The notes under the pieces are model-generated. The model worked only from the letters and a program-made list of their open reading frames with translations, was not told the DNA's origin and did no database searches. DNA of 55,453 nucleotides from Bacillota bacterium (GTDB lineage Bacteria > Bacillota > Clostridia > Christensenellales > Aristaeellaceae). A program made the position numbers and the translations under genes. Of this stretch, positions 32,489 through 40,436 are shown piece by piece. Every line of letters begins with the position of its first letter. Within the stretch, counting starts at the first letter, position 1. The stretch covers positions 1-55,453 of the forward strand of contig JAEZHK010000019.1 in assembly GCA_023416655.1 (NCBI GenBank). The letters run 5' to 3'.

Positions 32489-33232
32489 TCATGCTCCGCC
32501 CAGAAACCGGATGGTGCGCGGGTTATTGGAAGAAAAGAGCTGCGAAGGCGGGCCTTGCTCCACGATCTGCCCGTTCTCCATCAGGATCACGCGGTCGGCC
32601 ACGTCCCGGGCGAAGCCCATCTCGTGGGTGACGACCACCATGGTCATGCGCTCGGCGGCCAGGTCCCGCATGACGGCGAGCACCTCCTGGGTCAGCTCCG
32701 GGTCCAGCGCGGAGGTGGGTTCGTCGAAGCAGAGCATTTCCGGCTGCATGGCCAGCGCCCTGGCGATCGCCACGCGCTGCGCCTGCCCGCCGGAAAGCTG
32801 GTGCGGGTAAGCGCTTGCCTTTTCGCTGAGGCCCACCTTTTTGAGGAGCTCCAGCGCGCGCGCCTCGGCCTCGTCACGGTGCAGCTTGAGTACCGCCACC
32901 GGCGCGTCGGTGAGGTTTTTCAGAACGCTCATGTGGGGGAAGAGGTTGAACGACTGGAACACCATGCCCATCTTGCGGCGGATGGCTGTCAGCGTACGCT
33001 CGTCCGCCTCGCGGAGCTTGCCGTGCTCCATCCAGCACATCTTCTCGCCGTCCAGCTCGATCTCGCCGGAGTCGATTCTATCCAGCCGGTTGACGCAGCG
33101 AAGGAACGTACTTTTGCCGCTGCCGGAAGGCCCGATCAGCGCCAGCACCTCGCCCTTCTCCACCTCGATGGAGATCCCGTCCAGCACGCCCAGCGCGCCA
33201 AAGCTCTTTTTGATGTCCTTCGCCTTCAGCAT
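32489..33232 (-). CDS. glnQ: Polar amino-acid ABC transporter, ATP-binding protein
   Basis: 247-aa ATPase of the GlnQ/HisP family. Walker A is LIGPSGSGKSTFLRC, the signature LSGGQAQRVAIARAL, Walker B MLCFDEPTSALDPE, followed by VVTHEMGFARDVADRV with the switch histidine. It energises uptake of a polar or basic amino acid across the membrane with the permease and binding protein encoded upstream. It starts 9 nt after the permease stop behind AGGAG. The substrate is not fixed by sequence; the family includes glutamine, cystine and arginine systems. Confidence 0.94.
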   Translation of the reverse strand: MLKAKDIKKSFGALGVLDGISIEVEKGEVLALIGPSGSGKSTFLRCVNRLDRIDSGEIELDGEKMCWMEHGKLREADERTLTAIRRKMGMVFQSFNLFPHMSVLKNLTDAPVAVLKLHRDEAEARALELLKKVGLSEKASAYPHQLSGGQAQRVAIARALAMQPEMLCFDEPTSALDPELTQEVLAVMRDLAAERMTMVVVTHEMGFARDVADRVILMENGQIVEQGPPSQLFSSNNPRTIRFLGGA

Positions 33233-33241
33233 GTCGGTCTC

Positions 33242-33907
33242 CTAATAGTAGTTGAGCTTGCGCTCAACCAGCTTACACGCCTGCTCGGTGATGCCGTTCA
33301 GGATCAGGTAGATGATCATCGCGACGATATACGGCTCGATGGAAGAGGAACTCGACACCTGCTTTTTCGCGATCGACATGACCTCCGCCACCGCCACCAC
33401 CGACGCCAGCGCGGTGTCCTTGACCAACGTGATGACCTCGTTGGTCACCGGCAGGATGACCCGCTTCACCACCTGCGGCAAAATAATTCGGAAGAACGTC
33501 TGCGCCTTCGAATAGCCCAGCACCTGCGCGGCCTCCCGCTGCCCCGGCGGGATGGAGAGGATGCCGCCGCGGAAGATCTCCGCGAAATAGGCCGCGTAGT
33601 TGATCACGAACGAGAAGATCACCGCCCAGAAGCGGTCAAACTTGAACGGCAGCACCTGCGGCATCAGGAAGTAGATGAACATGACCTGCAGCATGAGGGG
33701 CGTGGAGCGCATGATGTAGATGTAGAACGAGACGGGCTTCGCAATCGTCCATTGCCTCGACATCCGTCCCTGCGCGACCAGGATGCCCAGCGGGATGGAA
33801 AGCACCAGCGTCAGCGCGAAGATGGACACCGTGGTACCGACGCCGCTCAGAAGGATGCCGGTCATGTTCAGAAGCTTGCCCGGGTCGTTGAAGTACTTGA
33901 TCAGCAC
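33242..33907 (-). CDS. Polar amino-acid ABC transporter, permease
   Basis: 221-aa His/Glu/Gln/Arg-type permease with five likely membrane helices: ILLSGVGTTVSIFALTLVLS at the N terminus and the EAA loop IPPGQREAAQVLGYSKAQTF. GTG start at 33907, with AAGGGGGG before it. It is separated from the binding-protein gene upstream by 280 bp that include SIR copy 4, and it is followed at 9 nt by the ATPase gene. A homodimer is expected, since only one permease is present. Confidence 0.93.
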   Translation of the reverse strand: MLIKYFNDPGKLLNMTGILLSGVGTTVSIFALTLVLSIPLGILVAQGRMSRQWTIAKPVSFYIYIMRSTPLMLQVMFIYFLMPQVLPFKFDRFWAVIFSFVINYAAYFAEIFRGGILSIPPGQREAAQVLGYSKAQTFFRIILPQVVKRVILPVTNEVITLVKDTALASVVAVAEVMSIAKKQVSSSSSIEPYIVAMIIYLILNGITEQACKLVERKLNYY

Positions 33908-33965
33908 GCGTCGTCCCCCCTTCGAAGAAATGGGCTGACCGCGGAGCAGTCAGCCCAGACAGACT

Positions 33966-34160
33966 GTTGACAAATCTCGTCGTACCGTCCAATCGTTCCC
34001 GGCGACCTGTGCGCCGGGAATCGGTTTCCATAACCAGCGCGAACGCTGGTGGCGGAAACATTTCCATAAGTCAGTGAGCCGCCCGGAAATCCCGCAGGAT
34101 TTCATGGCTCACGCAGGCTTCTTCCTTTGCGATGAAATCCCCTCGGGGGATTTCATCGCC
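33966..34160 (-). repeat. Structured intergenic repeat copy 4, between binding protein and permease
   Basis: Minus-strand order: CGATGAAATCCCC/GGGGATTTCATCG; GTGAGCC..GAAATCC CGCAGGATTTC..GGCTCAC type stems; GTTTCC..CCAGCG/CGCTGG..GGAAAC; TTCCCGGCGCACAGGTCGCC GGGAACG; tail GTACGACGAG. A stem-loop here could stabilise the upstream mRNA and raise binding-protein output over permease, as is common in such operons (inference). Confidence 0.78.
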
Positions 34161-34187
34161 CTGATCGTATGTTCCCTATGGAGCGGA

Positions 34188-34991
34188 TCAGCCGGCGGCG
34201 ATCAGCGAGATGTCCGAACCAAACCACTTGGCGGAGATCTCGGCCACCTTGCCGTCCTTCGCCATTGCCTTCAGGACCTCGTTAACCTTGTCCCGGAGGG
34301 CCACATCTTCCTTGCGGAATCCGATGGCGTAGAAGTCATCCGCCAGGTTGTCGATGGTGAAGAGGCTTGCGTCGCCAATGTCCTTGAGCTTGTAGTTTGC
34401 TACCACCTGGTCGATCAGCACGGCTTCGATATTGCCGTTCTGCAGGTCCATGATCGCGGTCGGATAATCGGCATAGCCCAGCACCTCGCCCAGCGACTTA
34501 TAATAATCTGCGAACTCCTCGCCCTCCAGCAATTCCTGCGCGTAGGAACCGGACTGCACGCCCACCTTCTTGCCCACGAGGTCTTCACGGCTCTTGAAGG
34601 CCGGGTCCTTGACCAGGAACACCATGGCGTTGTTCAGGTAGTCCATCGACAGGCTCATGGCCTCCTGGCGCTCGGGCGTATCGCTCATGCCGTTCCAGAT
34701 GCAGTCGATGTTGCCGCTTGAAAGCTCCATCTCCTTGGCGTCCCAGCTGATGGGCTGCAGCACCAGCTCCACGCCGAGCCGAACGCAGACTTCCTTGGCC
34801 AGGTCGATGTCGAAGCCCACGATTTCGTTGTTCTCGTCGCGGTAGCCCATCGGCTCAAAGCTGTCGTCCAGGCCCAGGATGAAGGTGCCCTTCTCTTCGA
34901 TCTTCTTAAGCGAATCATCCTCCGCCATGGCCGGAATCGCCACCGCCAAAACCAGCATCGCCGCCAGCAGCATCGCGAGCAACTTCTTCAT
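34188..34991 (-). CDS. Polar amino-acid ABC transporter, substrate-binding protein
   Basis: 267-aa family 3 solute-binding protein. A signal peptide MKKLLAMLLAAMLVLAVAIP runs to AMA at about residue 22; there is no lipobox cysteine, which is unusual for a Gram-positive-type binding protein. The body has GTFILGLDDSFEPMGYRDEN, GFDIDLAKEVCVRLG and the GVQSGSYAQELLE motif. The ATG at 34991 has GGAGGG upstream. It is the first gene of the operon and follows a strong promoter. The ligand is a polar amino acid; which one is not clear. It may feed on products related to the adjacent nitrogen-releasing purine pathway, but that is only proximity. Confidence 0.93.
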   Translation of the reverse strand: MKKLLAMLLAAMLVLAVAIPAMAEDDSLKKIEEKGTFILGLDDSFEPMGYRDENNEIVGFDIDLAKEVCVRLGVELVLQPISWDAKEMELSSGNIDCIWNGMSDTPERQEAMSLSMDYLNNAMVFLVKDPAFKSREDLVGKKVGVQSGSYAQELLEGEEFADYYKSLGEVLGYADYPTAIMDLQNGNIEAVLIDQVVANYKLKDIGDASLFTIDNLADDFYAIGFRKEDVALRDKVNEVLKAMAKDGKVAEISAKWFGSDISLIAAG

Positions 34992-35031
34992 AAAAACAAT
35001 CCCTCCGCGCTTTACTTTGCTAACGTGACAA

Positions 35032-35060
35032 AGTATACCATAGTCCCGACAAGCTGTCAA
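35032..35060 (-). promoter_or_regulatory. Strong promoter of the amino-acid transporter operon
   Basis: Minus strand: TTGACA (35060-35055), 17-nt spacer, TATACT (35037-35032). Immediately downstream, ACTTTG..CAAAGT (35013-35033) forms an inverted repeat in operator position. Confidence 0.85.
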
Positions 35061-35117
35061 GCGCGGCGGATGTTAAGATATGCACAAGGGGCGCTTCACC
35101 TTTTCCCGCATTGCACG

Positions 35118-35147
35118 AAAAACGCCCCCGCGCGTGCGGAGGCGTTT
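35118..35147 (-). terminator. Intrinsic terminator of the purine-catabolism operon
   Basis: Minus strand: AAACGCCTCCGC ACGC GCGGGGGCGT followed by TTTTCG, about 12 nt behind arcC. Confidence 0.85.
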
Positions 35148-35158
35148 CAAAGCGTTTC

Positions 35159-36094
35159 CTAGACCTGGCGAATCACGGTGCCGGTTCTGCCCTCCACGCC
35201 GTCCAGCGCTTTTTCAAGCAGCGTGATCAGCGCGTAGCGGCCGGGCTTGCTGGCGGCGAACGCCATGGCGGCCTGGACCTTGGGCAGCATGGAGCCAGGC
35301 GCGAAGTGGCCCTGCTTCACATATTCCTCCGCCTCGTCCACGGTCAGTTCGCTCAGCCATTTCTCGTCGGGCTTTCGGAAATTGATGGCCACCTTCTCGA
35401 CGGCGGTCAGGATGATCAGGCAGTCGGCGTCGATCATCTCGGCCAGCCGCTCGCTGGCGAAGTCCTTGTCGATGACGGCGGGTACGCCCTTCAAATGCAG
35501 CCCTTGGGCGATGACCGGGATGCCGCCGCCGCCCGCGGCGACGACCACCTGACCCGCGTTCATGAGGTCCTTCACGGTCTCGATCTCGACGATCTCCACG
35601 GGCCTCGGCGAGGCGACCACGCGGCGGTAGCCGCGGCCCGCGTCCTCCTTGACCACCCAGCCCTTGGCCTCCACCATCGCGTCGGCCTCTTCCTTGGTCA
35701 TGAACTGGCCGATGGGCTTGGCGGGGTTCTGAAACGCCGGGTCTTCCGGGTCCACGCGCACCTGCGTCAGCACCGTGGAGACCGGCTTATGGATGCCGCG
35801 GGTCAGAAGCTCCTCCCGGAGCGCATTCTGAAGGTCGTACCCGATGTAGCCCTGGCTCATCGCGACGCAGACGGAAAGCGGGATGTGCGGGATGTTGTGC
35901 GCCTTGCCGTATTCGCCCATGGCCTCCTGGATCATGCCCACCTGCGGGCCGTTGCCGTGGGAGAGCACCACCTCGTGGCCGTTCTCGATCAGCTCCGCGA
36001 TGGCCTTGGCGGTCTTCTTGACGGCGATCATCTGCTCCGGCAGGTTGTTGCCCAAGGCGTTTCCGCCCAGCGCAATGACGATTTTCTTACCCAT
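35159..36094 (-). CDS. arcC: Carbamate kinase (YqeA/ArcC type)
   Basis: 311-aa amino-acid-kinase-family enzyme that moves the phosphate of carbamoyl phosphate to ADP, giving ATP, CO2 and ammonia. It opens MGKKIVIALGGNALGNNL; then VVLSHGNGPQVGMIQ, VVAAGGGGIPVI, AVIDKDFASERLAEMIDADC and GSMLPKVQAAMAFA, all carbamate kinase signatures. The start at 36094 has GAGGAGGG upstream. As the last gene of the ssnA-arcC cluster it is the likely ATP-yielding step of purine breakdown, using carbamoyl phosphate formed by YgeW (inference). REP2 units 7 and 8 fill the gap to ygeW. Confidence 0.95.
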   Translation of the reverse strand: MGKKIVIALGGNALGNNLPEQMIAVKKTAKAIAELIENGHEVVLSHGNGPQVGMIQEAMGEYGKAHNIPHIPLSVCVAMSQGYIGYDLQNALREELLTRGIHKPVSTVLTQVRVDPEDPAFQNPAKPIGQFMTKEEADAMVEAKGWVVKEDAGRGYRRVVASPRPVEIVEIETVKDLMNAGQVVVAAGGGGIPVIAQGLHLKGVPAVIDKDFASERLAEMIDADCLIILTAVEKVAINFRKPDEKWLSELTVDEAEEYVKQGHFAPGSMLPKVQAAMAFAASKPGRYALITLLEKALDGVEGRTGTVIRQV

Positions 36095-36111
36095 GCGCCC
36101 TCCTCGGCGAA

Positions 36112-36183
36112 GTAGGGACCGGGGGTCACGCGGGGGCGCTGCCCCCGGTCCCCCGCCAGAGGGAATGATTCCCTCTGGACTCC
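36112..36183 (-). repeat. REP2 unit 7 (inverted)
   Basis: CGGGGGCGCTGCCCCCG and AGAGGGAATGATTCCCTCT hairpins, in opposite orientation to unit 8. Confidence 0.7.
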
Positions 36184-36211
36184 CCGCATTAGGGATATAC
36201 AATGAATTCTC

Positions 36212-36299
36212 TTTGTGAGGGGTCAAGGGGGATCATCCCCCTTGCGGGATTCCAAAGGGCAGAGCCCTTTGGCGGGGGTGCGGGGGCAGAGCCCCCGCC
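36212..36299 (+). repeat. REP2 unit 8
   Basis: GTGAGGGGTCAAGGGGGATC, CAAGGGGG/CCCCCTTG hairpin, CCAAAGGGCAGAGCCCTTTGG and GCGGGGGCAGAGCCCCCGC. Confidence 0.72.
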
Positions 36300-36309
36300 C
36301 GCCTCCTCG

Positions 36310-37497
36310 TTACTCCTCGAAAACCCTCGGGAAGCCCTGCGCTTCCAGCGACTCCAGCGTGGCGACCGGGTCCTTCATCTTGGCCAGGAAGATCATAGCG
36401 GCGATGATGTAGGGCTTGAAGGAAGCTTCCTTGTAGAGCGGGGTGCGGTAGCGGTCGAACACGGAAGCCGCGACTTCGCCCTGCTTGCAGCTGACGCCGG
36501 TGATGTCCGCGGGCAGGCAGTGCAGGTAGAGCGCCTTGCCTTCTTTGGTCTTGGCCATCAGTTCCTCGGTGCACTCCCAGTCCTTGTGCTGGGCGTTCTG
36601 GGCGAGCAGTTCCTTCTCGAGGGCCTTGATGCCGTCGAAGTCATTGTTGCCGTAGAGGTCGGTGCGCTTCTCCATCGCGGCAAACGGCGCCCAGCTCTTC
36701 GGGTACACGATGTCCGCGCCTTCAAAGGCCTCGGCCATTGAGTTGACGCGCTTGAAGGAGCCGCCGGTTTCCTTGGCGTTCTTCCCGGCGACCGCCTCGA
36801 CCTCGGGCATGATCTCATACCCTTCGGGATGGGCCAGCACGACTTCCATGCCGAAGCGGCTCATCAGGCCCACGACGCCCTGCGGCACGGACAGGGGCTT
36901 GCCGTAGCTGGGCGAGTAGGCCCAGGTCATGGCGATCTTCTTGCCCTTCAGGTTCTCGACGCCGCCGAAGTGGTGGATCAGGTGCAGCATGTCGGCCATG
37001 GACTGGGTGGGGTGGTCGATGTCGCACTGCAGGTTGACCAGCGTGGGCTTCTGCTCGAGCACGCCGTCCTTGTGGCCCTGCGTGACCGCGTCCACGACCT
37101 CGTGCATGTAGGCGTTGCCCTTGCCGATGTACATGTCGTCCCGGATGCCGATGACGTCCGCCATGAAGGAGATCATGTTGGCCGTCTCGCGGACGGTTTC
37201 GCCGTGCGCGACCTGGCTCTTGCCCTCGTCAAAGTCCTGCACTTCGAGGCCCAGGAGGTTGCACGCGGAGGCAAAGGAGAAGCGGGTGCGGGTGGAGTTG
37301 TCGCGGAACACAGAGATGCCCAGGCCGCTGTCAAACACGCGGGTGGAGATGTTGCGGCTTCTGAGGTCGCGCAGCGCGTCGGCCACGGCGAACACGCTCA
37401 GAAGTTCGTCCCGGGTCTTCTCCCAGGTCAGGAAGAAATCGCCTTCGTACATGTTGGAATGGTTCAGCTTCTTCAGGGTTTCAACGGGGTTCTTCAT
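36310..37497 (-). CDS. ygeW: Knotted carbamoyltransferase YgeW
   Basis: 395-aa aspartate/ornithine-carbamoyltransferase-fold protein of the YgeW class, whose physiological substrate is not settled. Carbamoyl-phosphate motif FRDNSTRTRFSFASA, the HPTQSMADM motif (DIDHPTQ) and the late HCLPADITGV motif are present. The ATG at 37497 has AAAGGAG eight bases upstream. In the purine cluster it is expected to phosphorolyse a carbamoylated intermediate to give carbamoyl phosphate for carbamate kinase (inference). It is separated from ygeY by SIR copy 7 and from arcC by REP2 repeats. Confidence 0.95.
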   Translation of the reverse strand: MKNPVETLKKLNHSNMYEGDFFLTWEKTRDELLSVFAVADALRDLRSRNISTRVFDSGLGISVFRDNSTRTRFSFASACNLLGLEVQDFDEGKSQVAHGETVRETANMISFMADVIGIRDDMYIGKGNAYMHEVVDAVTQGHKDGVLEQKPTLVNLQCDIDHPTQSMADMLHLIHHFGGVENLKGKKIAMTWAYSPSYGKPLSVPQGVVGLMSRFGMEVVLAHPEGYEIMPEVEAVAGKNAKETGGSFKRVNSMAEAFEGADIVYPKSWAPFAAMEKRTDLYGNNDFDGIKALEKELLAQNAQHKDWECTEELMAKTKEGKALYLHCLPADITGVSCKQGEVAASVFDRYRTPLYKEASFKPYIIAAMIFLAKMKDPVATLESLEAQGFPRVFEE

Positions 37498-37554
37498 ATG
37501 CCTCGCTCCTTTAAATCCGTAATGAGGATGTTCAAACTTCGTGGTGGCCAACTT

Positions 37555-37714
37555 CGGGGGCTCGGGGGCCGAAGCCCCCGATTGAATCAAGGCAACCGGA
37601 GGGCGACATGCGCGGCCGCAGGTTGCATACCGCTTCGCGCGCGGGCCTGCCCGTGATTCCGAAGAATCACAAGGCCCGCGCCCTGCGCCAAAGATTCGAA
37701 GCAGATTTGGCGCA
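37555..37714 (-). repeat. Structured intergenic repeat copy 7
   Basis: Minus-strand order: TGCGCCAAA..TTTGGCGCA; GCGGGCCT..GTGATTC TTCGGAATCAC..AGGCCCGC; GCAACC..TGCGGCCGCGCATG TCGCC..GGTTGC core; TCGGGGGCTTCGGCCCCCGA. It begins 3 nt after the ygeY stop. Same order as copy 8. Confidence 0.72.
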
Positions 37715-37718
37715 CAGT

Positions 37719-38912
37719 TTACTTGCAGTAGATCGTGGGCAGCGCCGCGTACACCGCCGCGCACTTGACGAGGTCGGCCTTCCAGGTCTTCTCGTTGGGG
37801 GCGTGGGCTTCCTTCTCCTTGCCGGGGCCGAAGCCGATGCAGGGGATGCCGTAGCGGCCCATGATCGCCACGCCGTTGGTGGAGAAGGTCCACTTGTCGA
37901 CCTTCGGCTCACCGTACATGCCGCGGAAGGCTTCGACCATCGCCAGCGTGGCCGGGTGGTCCTCCGGGATGACCCAGGTGGGGAAGTAGCAGTCGGTGGG
38001 GTACGTCAGGCCCGTCCAGGAGGGCCGGTCGTAGCAGTACATGCTGACATTGGCGTTGTACTTCTGGCAGGAGGGCAGGTTCGCGACCTCTTCCAGCGCC
38101 ATCTGGTAGGTCTCGCCGTCGGTCAGGCGGCGGTCGAGGGACACGGAGCAGCTGTCGGCCACGGCGCAGCGGGACGGGGAGGTGTAGAAGATCTCGCTGG
38201 TGGTGACGGTGCCCTTGCCCAGGAACGGGTCGTAGTGCAGGCGGTTGTTCAGCTCCTTGATCTCCAGCAGGATCTCGGCCATCTTGTAGATGGCGTTGTC
38301 GCCGCGCTCCGGCGCGGAGCCGTGGCAGGAAACACCCTGCACGTCCACGCGGATCTCCATGCGGCCGCGCTGGCCGCGATAGATGTTGCCGTCGGTCGGC
38401 TCGGTCACGACCACGAACTCGGGCCGCACCTTGCCTTCGTTGACGATGTACTGCCAGCACAGGCCGTCGCAGTCCTCTTCCTGCACCGTGCCGGTGACCA
38501 GCACCGTGTACTTGTCGGAGAGCAGGCCCTGGTCCTTCATGATCTTCGCGCCGTAGACCGCGCTGACGATGCCGCCCATCTGATCGCTCGCGCCGCGGCC
38601 GCCGATTTCCTCGTCGTTTTCGTAGCCCTGATAGGGGTCGAAGGTCCAGTTGGCGCGGTTGCCCACGCCGACGGTGTCGATGTGCGCGTCGTAGGCGATG
38701 AGCGTCTTGCCGGTGCCCATGTAGCCGAGGACGTTCCCCATCGGGTCGATGACGACCTTGTCAAAGCCCACGGCCTCCATCTCTTTGGCGATGCGGCGGA
38801 TGTGGCCTTCCTCGCCGGCGCTCTCGCCAGGGATGGCGATGAGGTCGCGCAGGAATTTGGTCATGGCGGCCTTGTAGCCTTCGGCGGATGATTTGATGCT
38901 TGCGAAATCCAT
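37719..38912 (-). CDS. ygeY: YgeY family M20 hydrolase (selenium-metabolism-linked)
   Basis: 397-aa M20 peptidase-family metal hydrolase. Metal-binding features include AYDAHIDTVG, GGRGASDQMGG and VTGTVQEEDCDG, with the dimerisation-domain SCHGSAPERGDN. It should hydrolyse an amide bond of an acyclic purine-breakdown intermediate; the exact substrate is unknown to me. The ATG at 38912 has GAGGAGG upstream. It lies between ygeX and ygeW, with SIR copies 6 and 7 on either side. Confidence 0.93.
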   Translation of the reverse strand: MDFASIKSSAEGYKAAMTKFLRDLIAIPGESAGEEGHIRRIAKEMEAVGFDKVVIDPMGNVLGYMGTGKTLIAYDAHIDTVGVGNRANWTFDPYQGYENDEEIGGRGASDQMGGIVSAVYGAKIMKDQGLLSDKYTVLVTGTVQEEDCDGLCWQYIVNEGKVRPEFVVVTEPTDGNIYRGQRGRMEIRVDVQGVSCHGSAPERGDNAIYKMAEILLEIKELNNRLHYDPFLGKGTVTTSEIFYTSPSRCAVADSCSVSLDRRLTDGETYQMALEEVANLPSCQKYNANVSMYCYDRPSWTGLTYPTDCYFPTWVIPEDHPATLAMVEAFRGMYGEPKVDKWTFSTNGVAIMGRYGIPCIGFGPGKEKEAHAPNEKTWKADLVKCAAVYAALPTIYCK

Positions 38913-38991
38913 TTGTTTTCCTCCTCTATCCTGTCAAGCCTTTATGCCGGGCCCCCCGGCATCCATAAAGAAACCTCGATTCTTGGGAGAG

Positions 38992-39202
38992 CGTCGGGAG
39001 GGCCGAAGCCCTTCCGACATTCAACTAAATCCGGCGACCTGCGCGGTGGATTTGGCTTCCCCCCCAAAGGCCGAGCTTGCCCGGCCGACGGGGGAAGCAT
39101 TCCCGAACCGGTTTCCGCCCGGAAACGCCGCAGCGTTTTAGGAAACCGGCCCGGTCCTTTTCGAATGAAAGATGCCGAAGGCAGATTTCATTCGACGGAC
39201 GG
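38992..39202 (-). repeat. Structured intergenic repeat copy 6, spanning the ygeX stop
   Basis: Minus-strand order: CGAATGAAATC..GATTTCATTCG-type hairpin that contains the ygeX TGA; CCGGTTTCC..AACGC TGCGGCGTT..GGAAACCGG; GCTTCCCCC..GGGGGGAAGC; AAATCCACCGCGCAGGTCGC CGGATTT core; GTCGGAAGGGC/GCCCTCCCGAC. Confidence 0.75.
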
Positions 39203-40402
39203 ATATTTCCCATCCCACACGATCTGCTGGTAGTTCTCCGGGTCGGTGTCGCCCTCGGTGGAGAACATGAGCACCACGCTGTGTTCGTCGATGCCAAGCG
39301 CCTGCTTGAGTTTAAAGTACTCCTCGCGCTCGCACATTGCGGCCAGAAGCCCCGCGCCCACCGCGCCGGATTCGCCGCTGACCACCTTCGGGTCTTCGCC
39401 CACCGGCGCGGCCAGCGTGCGCATGCCCTTGGCGCTGACCCAGTCCGGGCAGGCGACGAAGGCGGAGGCGTGGTTTCTCAGGATGTCCCAGGAGATGGTG
39501 TTGGCCTCGCCGCAGGCCAGGCCCGCCATGATGGTGGGCAGGTCGCCGCCCACCGCCCGGGGTTCGCCGTCGCCCGCCACCGCGCCCTTGTACAGGCAGG
39601 CGGCGGTGTCGGCCTCCACGATGACCACCTTCGGCGGCTCGTCCGGGAAGAGGTTTGCGAAGAATCCGGTGACCGCGCCCGCAAGCGACCCGACACCCGC
39701 CTGCACGAAGATGTGGGTCGGGCGGCGGTAGCCCGCCTTCTGCAGCTGCTCGGCGGCCTCCATCGCCATGGTGCCGTAGCCCTGCATGATCCAGGCGGGG
39801 ATCTCCTCGTACCCGTCCCAGGCGGTATCCTGCACGATCACACCGCGCGGGGTTTTCGCTGCCTGCGCGGCGGCGAGGCGCACGCAGTCGTCGTAGTTCA
39901 TCTCCTCGATGGTGACTTCCGCGCCTTCCTTGCGGATGTTCTCGTAGCGGATGCGCACGGTGCCCTTGGGCATGCGCACCACCGCCTTCTGCTTAAGCCG
40001 GTTGGCCGCCCAGGCCACGCCGCGGCCGTGGTTGCCGTCGGTGGCGGTGAAGAACGTCGCCTGGCCGAACTCGCGGGTGAGCTTCTCGCTCGTCAGGAAG
40101 CCGTAGTCCGCCTTGTCCACGCCCATGGAGAGTTCCTTGGCGATGTAGCGGGCCATCGCGAACGAGCCGCCCAGCACCTTGAAGGCGTTGAGGCCAAAGC
40201 GGTAGGACTCGTCCTTGACGAATACTTCCTTGACGCCCAGCTTCCCGGCCAGCGTTTTCAGCCTTGCCAGCGGGGTCACGCCATACTCCGGAAAACTCTG
40301 GTGGAAGGCGCGCGCCTTCTTGACGTTTTCGCGGGACATCACGTCAAGCTGCTTATCGTCCGATGCGGGCATGTGGTTCAGCGTCCACTCGATGGGTTTC
40401 AT
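39188..40402 (-). CDS. ygeX: Diaminopropionate ammonia-lyase
   Basis: 404-aa fold-type II PLP enzyme (DpaL/YgeX) that converts 2,3-diaminopropionate to pyruvate and two ammonia. The PLP lysine lies in RFGLNAFKVLGGSF, the substrate loop in FFTATDGNHGRGVAW, and the cofactor phosphate loop in QAGVGSLAGAV; GVIVQDTAWDGYEE is typical of this family. The ATG at 40402 has AAAGGAG upstream. It follows xdhD after 34 nt. It supplies pyruvate from the purine pathway, which links the cluster to PFOR-type metabolism. The last codons and stop lie inside the first hairpin of SIR copy 6. Confidence 0.96.
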   Translation of the reverse strand: MKPIEWTLNHMPASDDKQLDVMSRENVKKARAFHQSFPEYGVTPLARLKTLAGKLGVKEVFVKDESYRFGLNAFKVLGGSFAMARYIAKELSMGVDKADYGFLTSEKLTREFGQATFFTATDGNHGRGVAWAANRLKQKAVVRMPKGTVRIRYENIRKEGAEVTIEEMNYDDCVRLAAAQAAKTPRGVIVQDTAWDGYEEIPAWIMQGYGTMAMEAAEQLQKAGYRRPTHIFVQAGVGSLAGAVTGFFANLFPDEPPKVVIVEADTAACLYKGAVAGDGEPRAVGGDLPTIMAGLACGEANTISWDILRNHASAFVACPDWVSAKGMRTLAAPVGEDPKVVSGESGAVGAGLLAAMCEREEYFKLKQALGIDEHSVVLMFSTEGDTDPENYQQIVWDGKYPSVE

Positions 40403-40436
40403 GGGGTTTTCTCCTTTCGGCCACAGGCCGCCAGAA

